Shown here in pieces: positions 53,333 to 62,321 of a stretch of 64,000 bases of DNA. The notes beneath the pieces are model-generated. The model saw nothing but the letters and a program-made list of their open reading frames with translations. It was not told where the DNA came from and ran no database searches. The DNA comes from Paenibacillus sp. FSL W8-0426 (GTDB lineage Bacteria > Bacillota > Bacilli > Paenibacillales > Paenibacillaceae). A program made the translations under genes and the position numbers. The stretch's first letter is position 1, and every line of letters starts with the position of its first letter. The stretch spans positions 5,286,001 to 5,350,000 of the forward strand of contig NZ_CP150203.1 in assembly GCF_037969725.1 (NCBI RefSeq). Reading direction: 5' to 3'.

Positions 53333-54646
53333 TTAGAAAAAGCCTACCCGACCCTGGCCCGGCTGCTCCATCCAGTTGTGCTTATGGCTCTTGTCCAGTT
53401 CGCCGCGCATACCCTGAATGAGCTTTCCGATGTCCACCTGTCCATGCTGATGCCATTCCAGCGCGGCGCTGACGTACAGTTCCCCGAGTTGGGCCAGCGA
53501 AAATGTTTCGGTACGTCTCGCCGCTTCCACCGTGCCCTCCTCGTCCGCAAAGGCGTCGAATCCGCGCTGCCGCAAGTATTGCAGCCGCAGCGCTTCGTCG
53601 GGCATTGGAATTTCGTAAGCCCTGTCGAACCGACCAGCACGGTTCATGAGGCCCGGATCTATTTTTTCAGGATAATTCGTCGTTCCGATCAGAAAGATAC
53701 CTTCCTTCGACGTGGCCCCGTCCAACGTGTTCAGGAAGAACGAGCGCACCTCGGCAGGCATCGAATCGATGTCTTCGATGATCAGTACCATCGGCGCGAG
53801 CCGCTTGGCGGCATCGAATACTTCGCGCACGGACTCGCTGGTCGTGTATTCCGTAATCTGCCAGTACGCTGCCGGGCCTGGAATGCTGGCCGCAATCGAT
53901 TTGACCAGGGTTGTTTTCCCATTCCCGGGATGGCCATAGAGCAAGATGCCCCGTTTGTACGGAATGTCATATTTGCGGTAAAAGGTGCGGTCCGCCTCGA
54001 AGAACTGGTCCAGCGAGCGGAAAATTTCCTGTTTGATCTCCTCGGACAATACAACCTCCTCCCGCGTTACGGAACGCGTAATGGACTCGGTCTGCCGATG
54101 GATGCCGCTTCGGGCATCGGTGTACACGGTCACCTTCTTCATGTTTTGCTGGCGCTCGCGCTCACGTACGCTGCCTAGAAATTGCTTCAGATGTTCTTCG
54201 CCCGCCGCAAACACAAAGTCTTCATTGTAAATGCCGTTGCTGCGGAAAAAAGGGATTCGCACAAGCGCAACGCCCCATTTCGGATAAGCGAACACATTAT
54301 TGCGAATGGAATACTGCACCCCATAAGACGGCTCGTCCCCATCATCATCGTCGTAATGGAGCGTCCGCAATTCCAAATCCTCGAAAATCCGGGCGACCAG
54401 CTCCACATCCGGGCTTTCGGAACGCAAATCTTCGTCAAGCAAGCTCCAATACTCGCTGTTCGGGTCATCGCTGGCATATAACTCGTAACGAATTCCGTAT
54501 CGCTTGTACAATGCGGCAATGATGCCGCGGATCAGGCGAGCGTAAGTAGCATAACCTTCAATGCGGCCATCATGCTTTTCGTCAAAGGCATAGATGGATG
54601 AGATGGTGGTGTTGTCTTCACTTGGCTTCAAGTTCTGTATCGTCAT
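53333..54646 (-). CDS. AAA+ ATPase paired with RtcB
   Basis: A 437-residue protein with an N-terminal domain of unknown type (about 1-215) and one AAA+ module: Walker [16 protein letters not shown], Walker [10 protein letters not shown], sensor 1 [12 protein letters not shown] and arginine-finger region [11 protein letters not shown], similar to BCS1/FtsH-like AAA proteins. The ATG follows the rtcB stop with no gap (TAAATG), so the two proteins are very likely functional partners. Suggested role: remodelling or removing RtcB or its RNA-protein substrates; this is inference. Confidence 0.87.
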   Translation of the reverse strand: MTIQNLKPSEDNTTISSIYAFDEKHDGRIEGYATYARLIRGIIAALYKRYGIRYELYASDDPNSEYWSLLDEDLRSESPDVELVARIFEDLELRTLHYDDDDGDEPSYGVQYSIRNNVFAYPKWGVALVRIPFFRSNGIYNEDFVFAAGEEHLKQFLGSVRERERQQNMKKVTVYTDARSGIHRQTESITRSVTREEVVLSEEIKQEIFRSLDQFFEADRTFYRKYDIPYKRGILLYGHPGNGKTTLVKSIAASIPGPAAYWQITEYTTSESVREVFDAAKRLAPMVLIIEDIDSMPAEVRSFFLNTLDGATSKEGIFLIGTTNYPEKIDPGLMNRAGRFDRAYEIPMPDEALRLQYLRQRGFDAFADEEGTVEAARRTETFSLAQLGELYVSAALEWHQHGQVDIGKLIQGMRGELDKSHKHNWMEQPGQGRVGFF

Positions 54647-56119
54647 TTATTTGGCTCCCTTCACGGCCGCAAGCGGTTTGCACTTTGCCACGACCTGTGC
54701 CAGCCCTGCGCCGGTCACACTTTCAATAATTTCGTCCACATTTTTGTATGCTTGCGGGGATTCGTCGATGATGGATTCCAGCGAACGCTGGTTCACCACA
54801 ATTTCATGCTCGGTCCCCACGCCCAGCGCCGACTCGAAATCCTGGACGGTCACGAGCCGCTTCGTTGCCGAACGCGACCGCACGCGGCCTGCCCCATGGC
54901 AAATGGAATAATAGTTGTCCGCACCCTGCGGCTGGCCCACCATAATATACGAGGCGGTCCCCATCGAACCCGGAATCAGTGCGGGGTGGCCTGTGGCCAG
55001 ATAAGGTTTTGGATTATCGGGATGGCCTGCCGGCAATGCCCGCGTCGCTCCTTTGCGATGCACGAATACACTGCCCGCATCCTCATGTTTTTCTTCCCAC
55101 GCATAGTTATGCATCAGATCGTACAACGTGCGAAACTCGCATTTTGGGCCAAACACTTCGCGAAACGCTTCCCGGATGGAGAACGCAATCAGATGGCGGT
55201 TCACCACCGCATAATTGAGCGCGGAATACATCATGTTCACGTAATGCTTGCCCTCTGCATGTTCGAGCGGCGCAAAGACCAGCTTGGGGTCAGACGTCCC
55301 GAGCCCGTTCCGGTGCATGACTTTGGCGATGGCCGATGAACTCGTCTGGCTCACATATCCGCCCCAAGCGCGGGATCCCGAATGGATCATTACTACAATT
55401 TGGCCGTCTTTCAACCCCCATGCTTCAGCAATGTCGCGGTTTTCTTCAGCAATCTCAATCGCCTGAATTTCGGCAAAATGATTTCCTCCGCCGAGCGTGC
55501 CAAGCTGACGATGCGACCGATGCCAGGTCATATCGGGCACAAGGTTCAATACCTCCTCGTCGAAAGCAAACTTGCTGCTTTCCACATGGGTTAGGGAGGT
55601 CGATTTTTTGGGCGTATAGCTGTCCGGAATGTATTTTTTCGGCAAACCGTGAAGCCCTTTGCGTACGATGTGTTCCAAACGAAGATCGGAGTAATGCCCG
55701 CGCTGGTTCGCTTCCATCGGCAATACCTTCTCAATGGCCTTGACCAACTTCCGGCGCAGTTTCACGTCTTTCAAGTCGTCCTTGTGCAAATTGGTCATAT
55801 GCACCCGCATGCCGCAGCCAATGTCACTTCCCACGATGCTGGGAGAGACGTATCCGTCCTGCGCATCCCATACTGCTGTGGTGCCAATACACGTTCCTAC
55901 GCCAACATGCACGTCAGGCGTGTAGCTCATGTACGAAATGCCGGGAATTTGCAAATTGTTGTTGGCCATCTCGAACACCTTATAGTCCAGCGATGAAAAA
56001 AGCTGTTGTGCCGCATATACCGTCAGATTGCCTGCAGGCAGGTTTACCTCATGCCGGTAAGCTTTCATCGTATGGTCCGAAGATAACATATTCATATTCG
56101 TTTTATTCGTATTATTCAT
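54647..56119 (-). CDS. rtcB: RtcB family RNA ligase
   Basis: GTP/Mn-dependent ligase joining 2',3'-cyclic phosphate or 3'-phosphate ends to 5'-OH ends. About 490 residues. Motifs: SDIGCGMRVHMTN (metal Cys), RQLGTLGGGNHFAEIQ, MIHSGSRAWGG, and YSICHGAGRVRSRS with the guanylated His region. The HVGVGTCIGTTAVWD stretch is also typical. The start is uncertain: ATG 56119 (MNNTNKTN) is chosen, GGAAAGGG being somewhat far (14 bases); ATG 56164 is possible. First gene of an rtcB-AAA operon. Confidence 0.93.
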   Translation of the reverse strand: MNNTNKTNMNMLSSDHTMKAYRHEVNLPAGNLTVYAAQQLFSSLDYKVFEMANNNLQIPGISYMSYTPDVHVGVGTCIGTTAVWDAQDGYVSPSIVGSDIGCGMRVHMTNLHKDDLKDVKLRRKLVKAIEKVLPMEANQRGHYSDLRLEHIVRKGLHGLPKKYIPDSYTPKKSTSLTHVESSKFAFDEEVLNLVPDMTWHRSHRQLGTLGGGNHFAEIQAIEIAEENRDIAEAWGLKDGQIVVMIHSGSRAWGGYVSQTSSSAIAKVMHRNGLGTSDPKLVFAPLEHAEGKHYVNMMYSALNYAVVNRHLIAFSIREAFREVFGPKCEFRTLYDLMHNYAWEEKHEDAGSVFVHRKGATRALPAGHPDNPKPYLATGHPALIPGSMGTASYIMVGQPQGADNYYSICHGAGRVRSRSATKRLVTVQDFESALGVGTEHEIVVNQRSLESIIDESPQAYKNVDEIIESVTGAGLAQVVAKCKPLAAVKGAK

Positions 56120-56255
56120 AAACGTTGTACAAACCCTTTCCGTTGTTTCAACATGCAGCTTCATTGGATATCCGCAGTCATGTTAAAACCTTTTGATCAT
56201 GATTTTCATGTAAATCGTTCATATTGCCCGTTAACGTCCATTGGATTAAAAACAC

Positions 56256-56283
56256 AAAAAAACCATGGACAAATTGCCCATGG
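56256..56283 (-). terminator. Terminator upstream of rtcB
   Basis: CCATGG..CCATGG hairpin with seven T on the minus strand. It does not follow any known gene; it ends either the small transcription unit at 56425-56585 or acts as an attenuator in the rtcB leader. Confidence 0.6.
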
Positions 56284-56424
56284 CTTCTTGAAGTACATTG
56301 ATGAATGACAAGGACGGCATTTCGCATGCCGCAGTCAATGATTCATCATGATATAGGTTATGTGAGGCACACCGAAACGGCCAGGAAATAACGATCCCTG
56401 ATTCCAAACGATATGCCGCCATTC

Positions 56425-56520
56425 CTATGTCGCCCGTAAGAGGCCAAAGAGACAATGAGCAGGATATGAAATTGTAAACGTGCTGCGTTGTGTCTGGGTG
56501 AAATCATAACCCACCATCAT
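56425..56520 (-). CDS. Possible 31-residue peptide gene
   Basis: ATG-ATG start with a strong GGGAGG-AAGGA ribosome site. The peptide begins MMVGYDFTQTQRSTFTISYP and ends with the hydrophobic AHCLFGLLRAT. A promoter-like TTGACA lies 60 bases upstream and a terminator 140 bases downstream. No family recognised. It may be a small functional peptide, a leader, or chance. Confidence 0.35.
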   Translation of the reverse strand: MMVGYDFTQTQRSTFTISYPAHCLFGLLRAT

Positions 56521-56555
56521 GTCCTTCAGCCTCCCTTCATGAATTGTTATAAACC

Positions 56556-56585
56556 ATATTAAGCTGGTGCCTTTCAGATTGTCAA
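56556..56585 (-). promoter_or_regulatory. Promoter-like element of the small peptide unit
   Basis: Consensus TTGACA (56580-56585) and TAATAT (56556-56561), 18 bases apart, minus strand. Confidence 0.45.
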
Positions 56586-56603
56586 CCCTTTTCTTGGAAA
56601 AAG

Positions 56604-56630
56604 AAAAACAGGAGTTCTTCCGAACTCCTG
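56604..56630 (-). terminator. Terminator of the terC-type gene
   Basis: CAGGAGTTC/GAACTCCTG with loop TTCC, then five T, C, five T-rich bases on the minus strand. Confidence 0.88.
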
Positions 56631-56681
56631 CCTCATGCCGATTGGAACTCGTGCATGTCATGCTGCGGCTAACATTTTGCG

Positions 56682-57500
56682 TCACAAGCCCGCTTGTTTT
56701 TCGACCTCGCCGACCGGGTTCTCGTCTTCCTTCTCCGGAACTTTGGAAGACATGAACCAACCGAACAAAGCGATGGCGATCAACACGACATAAAACCCGA
56801 ATTTCCAGATTTTATTTTCCGGAAAATGTTCATCCAACACGCCGAGAGACGGATGAGCCAACGTAATTACGGCCAGCTTGACCCCTACCCAGCCAACGAT
56901 GACAAACGCGGCCACTTCCAGTCCGGGACGGGAATGAAGCAATTTGACAAAGAACGAAGCAGCAAAACGCATAATGACAAGACCAATAAACCCGCCAAGG
57001 AAGATCACGATGAACTGGCCTCCATCCAACCCCCCGATATTGGGCAGCCCGCTTGGAGGCAAGGCTACGGCCAGCGCGACAGCCGCCAGGATGGAATCAA
57101 CGGCAAAAGCGATATCCGCGACCTCGACCTTAAACACGGTCATCCAGAAACCGGATTGTTTTTTGGGCTTTTTAGGAGCTTCTTCTGCCGCTTCATCGGT
57201 TTTATTGCGGCCGCTCATTATTTTTTTCACGATATGGTTAATAGAAATGTACAGCAGATACAATGCACCGATGGCCTGAACCTGCCACACGTCAACGAGG
57301 AACGAAATCAGGAACAATGAGCCCAGACGGAAAATGAAGGCGCCGAGCAAACCGTAAAACAACGCTTTTTTGCGCTTTTCCTCAGGCAAATGCTTAACCA
57401 TGATTGCCAGGACCAAGGCATTATCCGCTGCCAGAAGTCCTTCCAATACAACGAGTACAATTAATACCCAACCATACTCCAACAATAATGACAAATCCAA
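56682..57500 (-). CDS. TerC family metal exporter (probable manganese efflux)
   Basis: A 272-residue membrane protein with about seven helices and the TerC motifs LEGLLAADNALVLAIMVKHL and KVEVADIAFAVDSILAAVA, whose acidic residues bind metal. The central loop is charged (TDEAAEEAPKKPKKQ). TerC proteins of this branch export Mn, partly to supply secreted metalloenzymes. The yybP-ykoY riboswitch directly upstream supports Mn export and Mn-induced expression. Confidence 0.93.
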   Translation of the reverse strand: MDLSLLLEYGWVLIVLVVLEGLLAADNALVLAIMVKHLPEEKRKKALFYGLLGAFIFRLGSLFLISFLVDVWQVQAIGALYLLYISINHIVKKIMSGRNKTDEAAEEAPKKPKKQSGFWMTVFKVEVADIAFAVDSILAAVALAVALPPSGLPNIGGLDGGQFIVIFLGGFIGLVIMRFAASFFVKLLHSRPGLEVAAFVIVGWVGVKLAVITLAHPSLGVLDEHFPENKIWKFGFYVVLIAIALFGWFMSSKVPEKEDENPVGEVEKQAGL

Positions 57501-57532
57501 AATGACTCCTCCTTAGGTTCTATAGGATGTAC

Positions 57533-57568
57533 AAAAAAAAGGACCTTTACCATCGCTGGCAAAGATCC
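57533..57568 (-). terminator. Riboswitch-controlled terminator before terC
   Basis: GGACCTTTACC..GGCAAAGATCC hairpin followed on the minus strand by eight T. Its right arm (GGTAAAGGTCC) repeats the sequence that closes the aptamer, so the two can compete. Confidence 0.85.
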
Positions 57569-57585
57569 TTTTTTTGACATATAAA

Positions 57586-57706
57586 AAGACCTTTACCCAG
57601 CATAACAACTTGGTAAAGGTCTCGCTAACAACAAACGCTGCCAATAAAGCCGGGGATGAAATCCCGAATTGACGACTTTATTGTAAAAGCTACTCCCCTT
57701 TAACGA
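57586..57706 (-). ncRNA. yybP-ykoY manganese riboswitch
   Basis: On the minus strand the conserved blocks occur in order: AAAGGGGAGTAGC, GTCGTCA, ATCCCCGGCTTTATTGGCAGC, and GCGAGACCTTTACC, closed by GGTAAAGGTC. This is the Mn2+-sensing aptamer class; Mn binding favours read-through of the terminator at 57533-57568 into terC. The 57707-57965 stretch upstream shows no other feature I can support beyond likely promoters. Confidence 0.93.
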
Positions 57707-57965
57707 AGGATATGTAGTTTTCAAAGTTGAATCATTTCAATGTTTCATATAACCTGCTTTAATCATATTCATTACGACATTTGAAGTCAAGCTTTATTTG
57801 GGCAGGCCCCACGTTTTTTTTGAGAGAACGGTGAACGCGTGGAATCGGCCTCTCATTTTATTACGTACTGCGGCGCCCTTGGTTGCATGGGGTCAAAACG
57901 TCTGAAGCCGGCATATCATAGGGAGAACCTTATATTGGGAATGCGGGACAAGGAGGGACCTGCGA

Positions 57966-59066
57966 ATGAAAATAGCGATGGTTGCACCCGAAAAGCTGCC
58001 TCTGCCCGGAAACGGATCTGTTGAAATCTGCATTCTGGCCATTGCCCGCGAACTCGCTGAACGGCACGAAGTCACCATTATTAGCCGCACGGTGCCGGGA
58101 TTTCCGCAGAAAGAACAACGGCAAGGCATCACCATTCGCCGCGTTCCTGCTCCAAGCCCGGACAGTTATACCAGGGCGGTGCTCCGTGTATTGAAAAATG
58201 AAGCCTTCGACCTGATCCAGGTCGATAACCGGCCACGATCCATGGCTACCATCAAACGAAGCTTGCCCGACATTCCGGTTGTGCTTTACCTGCATTCCCT
58301 CACCTTTGCACAACCGGGGGCGTCCAGACTGGCGATGCTTCGCCAGGCGGACTTGATTGCCGTCAACAGCAGATCGCTTAAGGAGCGGCTTGGTCGCCGA
58401 TTTCCTTCTTTGAAACAGCACATGCGCATCGTTCCGCTCGGAACCGATTTGAATCGATTTGCTCCTGCAAGCCGTGCCGAGAAAGAACAGCTGCGCAAAC
58501 AACTAGGGGTCACCCAACCGTTTTGCGTTCTTTACGCAGGAAGACTCATACCTCGCAAAGGCGTGAACGTTCTCATTCGAGCCGTCGCCATCCTTCAGCA
58601 GAAACACCCTGTACAGCTGTTGATTGCGGGTAAAGGGCCGCCAAGTTACGTACGCAAGCTGCGGCGTTTAGCTGACAGAAAACAGGTCCAGGCAACTTTT
58701 TGCGGACAGATCGCCCATGAACGGATGGAACGATTATATCGTGCTGCCGATTGTATCGTCTGCCCATCGCAAAAACATGAAGCATTTGGCCTCGTCAACG
58801 TTGAAGCCATGGCATCCGGATTGCCCGTCATTGCATCGGACAACGGAGGTATTCGCGAGATCATCCAGACTGGAAACGAAGGATATCTGGTGTATGCCTA
58901 CGACAAACCGGAATCGTTTGCCCTGCGTCTGAATCAGCTCGCATCCAACCCTGAACTCGCCCAAAGCATGGGCCAAAAAGGAAGGATTTGCGCAGTTAGC
59001 CGATACAGTTGGTCACGTACGGCCATGCACCTGGAAGCAGCGTATACCCGGCTCATTCGCGGATAG
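57966..59066 (+). CDS. Family 4 glycosyltransferase (CotSA-like)
   Basis: A 366-residue GT-B glycosyltransferase. N-terminal MKIAMVAPEKLPLPGNGSVE, middle SLKERLGRRFPSL and VLYAGRLIPRKGVNVLIRAV, nucleotide-sugar motif KHEAFGLVNVEAMASGLPVI (E-x7-E) and GGIREIIQTG. It resembles the spore-coat CotSA-type enzymes in order and length, but the acceptor is unknown. AGGAGGGACC precedes the ATG. Confidence 0.9.
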   Translation: MKIAMVAPEKLPLPGNGSVEICILAIARELAERHEVTIISRTVPGFPQKEQRQGITIRRVPAPSPDSYTRAVLRVLKNEAFDLIQVDNRPRSMATIKRSLPDIPVVLYLHSLTFAQPGASRLAMLRQADLIAVNSRSLKERLGRRFPSLKQHMRIVPLGTDLNRFAPASRAEKEQLRKQLGVTQPFCVLYAGRLIPRKGVNVLIRAVAILQQKHPVQLLIAGKGPPSYVRKLRRLADRKQVQATFCGQIAHERMERLYRAADCIVCPSQKHEAFGLVNVEAMASGLPVIASDNGGIREIIQTGNEGYLVYAYDKPESFALRLNQLASNPELAQSMGQKGRICAVSRYSWSRTAMHLEAAYTRLIRG

Positions 59067-59095
59067 CCGCGAATGAGCTCCTTTGAATTTTTTTC
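59051..59095 (+). terminator. Terminator of the GT4 gene, overlapping its stop codon
   Basis: Perfect 12-bp stem GCTCATTCGCGG/CCGCGAATGAGC with the TAG stop in its loop, then a T-run from 59088. Confidence 0.85.
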
Positions 59096-59104
59096 AGCAT
59101 GATG

Positions 59105-59491
59105 TTATTGCCCTCCTGTTCTGCCCTCGTGCTTTGTGCCTTGTATCTTCCGGCCCTTGATAAACGAATCCATATGGGGAATGGGCACATGCATCATTTC
59201 AATCATCTCCAGAATGATCAGGTCCTTCATGCAGAATCGCACTCTGGCACAGGTCTGTTGGTGGAATACGTCATATACCCCGCTGCCTGTCCAGCATCCA
59301 TGGGGCACTTCAAGCGAGTTGTTTACGATATAACCGACAGTGCCGATCGGCGGCATGACGACTTTAATGGCTTGACGGTCCGTGCGGTTATCCGGATCCT
59401 TGACCAAAAAGAGAGTATCTCCGACATTCAACGCTTCCGTGCCATGATACTTTTCCATTCCTTGCATGGCCACAAATAATTTGATCATCAT
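59105..59491 (-). CDS. Stand-alone HIRAN-domain-like protein
   Basis: A 128-residue protein. LFVAMQGMEKYHGTEALNVG, LFLVKDPDNRTDRQAIKVVM and GTVGYIVNN fit the HIRAN pattern (G..l.L..dPdN..D..AI.V...  iGyv), a DNA-end-binding domain found with helicases and nucleases. Cysteines in GCWTGSG, QQTCARVRFC could bind metal. AAGGAGC precedes the ATG pair. It lies 47 bases after the WYL regulator, probably in one transcript; a CCTGTCCGGACAGG palindrome lies between. Confidence 0.65.
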   Translation of the reverse strand: MMIKLFVAMQGMEKYHGTEALNVGDTLFLVKDPDNRTDRQAIKVVMPPIGTVGYIVNNSLEVPHGCWTGSGVYDVFHQQTCARVRFCMKDLIILEMIEMMHVPIPHMDSFIKGRKIQGTKHEGRTGGQ

Positions 59492-59538
59492 ATTGCTCCT
59501 TCTGTTGTTTATTTCTCCTGTCCGGACAGGGGATTGAA

Positions 59539-60504
59539 CTAATGATCACCCTCATAGCTTTTCAACCATTCCATCAGTTGATTCCGGATCTCTCTGCGAT
59601 ATTCCCGGGGCTCGAGGACCTCTGCTTCAGGTCCGTATTGGTACAACCATTGCAGAAACTCTCGACTGCTGTTTAACGTTACCTCGAACAACAAGCTGCC
59701 ATCGGGCAGATCTGTCATTCGCGGACGGACAAACATCTCTTCTTCTTTTATGTAGGGAGCTATTTTTTCGGTAAATCTCACCTTGAAATGAATATGTTCG
59801 TCGCCACGGTCGACAGACCACGTATTTTTCATATATTGAATGATATTGAAATCACTCTTGTCAAAATGCTTGTTGGTCTGCAAAACATCGAGAAAACGGC
59901 TGATTCTGAACAATCTTACCCTTTGCTGCATATGACAGTAACCGATGAGATAGAAACGCTGGTCGCGCGGAATCAAATAATAGGGATCAATATCCCTGAC
60001 TGTAATTTCATTGTTCGTAAGCGTATGATACTGGGTTCGAATCGTTTGCTGATCAAGGATCGCTTCAATAATGGGGATGAGCAGATTGGGATCTTTGCCT
60101 TCTTCCCGATATGCGGGAGTACCCATGCGAATAATGCCTGCAATGTTTTCCACGATTTCATTATTTTTTGATTTTGATTTGGTGTGAGCCGAAATAACCT
60201 TGTCAAATGCCGAGTCAAATCCAGCCGGCAGCTGCGAAGTATCCACCACGGACGGAAGCATGGAAAATACCATCGCCTCCTGTTCGGTAAAGTTCAAGGG
60301 ATATAAGGCAAACTCGCCTATAAAACGATAACCCTTTCCATAACCCTCATTGATAATGGGGGCCACCCTGTCCAAAATCCGCAGATCTCGATAGATCGTA
60401 CGAACGGTGGTGTCGCATTTCAAAGCCAATTCCTTGGCTGAAATTCCGGGATTCGCTTGTATAGCTTGAAGTATGCGCAGCAGACGAATTAATTTCTCTG
60501 TCAT
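59539..60504 (-). CDS. WYL-domain transcriptional regulator (second)
   Basis: A 321-residue regulator: HTH_11 winged helix (LIRLLRILQAIQANPGISAK, ELALKCDTTVRTIYRDLRIL), WYL domain (about 145-225, DPYYLIPRDQRFYLIGYCHM) and WCX extension (EMFVRPRMTDLPDGSLLFEV). No partner promoter is obvious except that of the downstream HIRAN gene. Confidence 0.88.
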   Translation of the reverse strand: MTEKLIRLLRILQAIQANPGISAKELALKCDTTVRTIYRDLRILDRVAPIINEGYGKGYRFIGEFALYPLNFTEQEAMVFSMLPSVVDTSQLPAGFDSAFDKVISAHTKSKSKNNEIVENIAGIIRMGTPAYREEGKDPNLLIPIIEAILDQQTIRTQYHTLTNNEITVRDIDPYYLIPRDQRFYLIGYCHMQQRVRLFRISRFLDVLQTNKHFDKSDFNIIQYMKNTWSVDRGDEHIHFKVRFTEKIAPYIKEEEMFVRPRMTDLPDGSLLFEVTLNSSREFLQWLYQYGPEAEVLEPREYRREIRNQLMEWLKSYEGDH

Positions 60505-60731
60505 GCAGTTTCTCCCCTTCGATATTTTATCGGCAAGGAAAACTAGTTCCTTTAGTACTGAAATAAATCTTTAGACCCAACATCAATTTCGCAAATTCAC
60601 CCTCCAGGCATAGTCCGATTGCACTTATCCCGCTATCCCAATATACCTTTCCTTACTTGCTTGCGTAAATTTTTTGCGGAGATCTCGCGTTCCTACGCCT
60701 ATTAGCCTATGCGCAAAAGGGTTGAATCGAC

Positions 60732-60770
60732 AAAAAAAGCCCCGTCTCTTGAATCAAGAAACAGGGCTTT
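60732..60770 (-). terminator. Terminator just after the second stop of the broken gene
   Basis: GCCC..GT..TCTTG/CAAGA..AC..GGGC hairpin with seven T on the minus strand. It begins seven bases beyond the TAA at 60777, not after the first TAA at 60900, which supports one gene ending at 60777. Confidence 0.75.
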
Positions 60771-60776
60771 TCGGAT

Positions 60777-61295
60777 TTATGAATGGCTAAGCTGCAGCAG
60801 CGGGGGGAGCACGTTGATCATATGGTCACACAGCTCTGTGATATCTTCCATCTGCTCTTCATTCACGGTGCGGACAAAATGAACATCTGCTGTAATGCGT
60901 TAACCATCGGATCCCCCGTATGTATAATGAACCTCTAGCTCGACGCGCTGTCCGGGCCAACCCTCGTCCAGGATGGAACGAATCGCCGGACAAGACGCTC
61001 CCGGATCCTGAACCAGCAGCTCATATCGTAATTGTAAACGGCATCCAGGCCGGCTGTCCGGCGTTTCCAATATTTCGGCCGCAAGATCGGAGAGCGAACT
61101 CTTAAGGATCACTTCTGCTGTCACCTGCGGTCGCCCTCTCAGGCAGCATTGAAGAACAAGTTCCCTGGACATTGCAGCCATCTCGAAGATATCCTTTCTG
61201 CCTGTAACCTGGATGATTTCGTCCAAGTTGTCAAGATCATAAAGCGCGTTCTCGAACCCCACTTTCAAATTGTCGTAAATGGTTGGATCAAACAT
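60777..61295 (-). pseudogene. Conserved-looking gene interrupted by an in-frame TAA
   Basis: From ATG 61295 (AAAGAGG upstream) the frame runs 131 codons: DPTIYDNLKVGFENALYDLD, the middle SSLSDLAAEILETPDSRPGC, to VELEVHYTYGGSDG, then TAA at 60900-60902. In the same frame it continues for 40 codons (RITADVHFVRTVNEEQMEDI ... LPPLLQLSHS) to TAA at 60777. The continuation looks coding and lacks its own ribosome site. A nonsense mutation (for example TAC or CAA to TAA) or a sequencing error is the simplest explanation. Family not recognised. Confidence 0.65.
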
Positions 61296-61513
61296 GCCAT
61301 CAAACCTCTTTCTTCATTTACTCCGTGCCCTTAGCAGAAGCTCTTGTTAGATAAAGAAGGTAACCAATAAATGTCTCCATTCCAGGGCGACATATTTTAT
61401 TTTACGCAAACGATCCCAATTCGTCTCCAAATTTCCCAACTCGCCGTAATATAAAAAAACATATGTCAAACCATTGTCACATTGACGAAGCCTTTTGTCA
61501 TGATCAAGGCGGC

Positions 61514-61541
61514 AAAAAAGGCCCGGTCAGAAGACCGGGCC
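61514..61541 (-). terminator. Terminator of the L25/Ctc gene
   Basis: Perfect GGCCCGGTC/GACCGGGCC stem, loop AGAA, then six T on the minus strand. Confidence 0.92.
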
Positions 61542-61573
61542 ACAGGTTTCAAGCACCTCGAAACCATCACACA

Positions 61574-62209
61574 TTATGCTTCTTCTATATCTTTTCCGGA
61601 AGCTGCCGATTCTGCATCAGCCTCTTCAGAGGTTGTTTCTTCCTCAACCAAAGCTTGCGGCGGCATGACTGAAGCAATGATGGAATCTGCAGGCGTCACC
61701 AGTTTAAGCCCTTTGGCAAGGGTAATGTCGGAAGCAGTCAGACGATCCCCGATTTCCAAGCCGCTAACATCCACTTCAATGGAGGACGGGAGATCGGCAG
61801 GCAAACCTTCAACCTCGAGCTGTACCTCCTGGGACTGAAATACGCCGCCCGCTTTGGAACCGGCAGCCGTCCCTTGGAAATCGAGCGGAATGCTGACCGA
61901 AACCGGTTTATTCTTCGATATTTGCAAAAAGTCCACATGCAGCAGGCGGCCGTTGCGCTCCTGCTGGTCCTTGATCAGAACAGGCACTTTTTTTCCGCCT
62001 TCCAGTTCAAGGTTGAACATTTCGGAACGACCGGTTCGGGCCACTTTGAGCATTTCTTTTTCATCGACATGTATGGCGGTTCCCTCGATTCCCGGTCCAT
62101 ACACTACCGCTGGAATCCGGCCGCCTTGTCTCAACAGGCGCAGCGCGGCGCCTTTTTTTTCGGTTCTGGGTGTAGCCGTCAGTTGAGCCATTTCTCCGTT
62201 GGATTTCAT
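61574..62209 (-). CDS. rplY: Ribosomal protein bL25 / general stress protein Ctc
   Basis: A 211-residue 5S-rRNA-binding ribosomal protein of the CTC type: N-terminal L25 domain (MAQLTATPRTEKKGAALRLL, GRIPAVVYGPG) and C-terminal TL5 domain (VSVSIPLDFQGTAAGSKAGG, VFQSQEVQLEVEGLPADLPS), with an acidic tail. Start 62209 has AAGGAGG at ten bases. The upstream region has a sigma-B-like GTTT..GGGTA pair (62322-62348), matching the stress control of ctc in Bacillus. Confidence 0.93.
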   Translation of the reverse strand: MKSNGEMAQLTATPRTEKKGAALRLLRQGGRIPAVVYGPGIEGTAIHVDEKEMLKVARTGRSEMFNLELEGGKKVPVLIKDQQERNGRLLHVDFLQISKNKPVSVSIPLDFQGTAAGSKAGGVFQSQEVQLEVEGLPADLPSSIEVDVSGLEIGDRLTASDITLAKGLKLVTPADSIIASVMPPQALVEEETTSEEADAESAASGKDIEEA

Positions 62210-62321
62210 GATTGAACATCCTCCTTCATGGTCCATGCGCCTAAGGTTTTTCGTTTGACACACAGGTCTCTCTTTTGCACGACAATATGATCTTCGGCCA
62301 TCATTCGGGCCATATCTATAC

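Noticed and set aside
56246..56455. 69-codon frame downstream of the 31-codon peptide
   Set aside because: It runs straight through the terminator at 56256-56283 and has a poor ribosome site.
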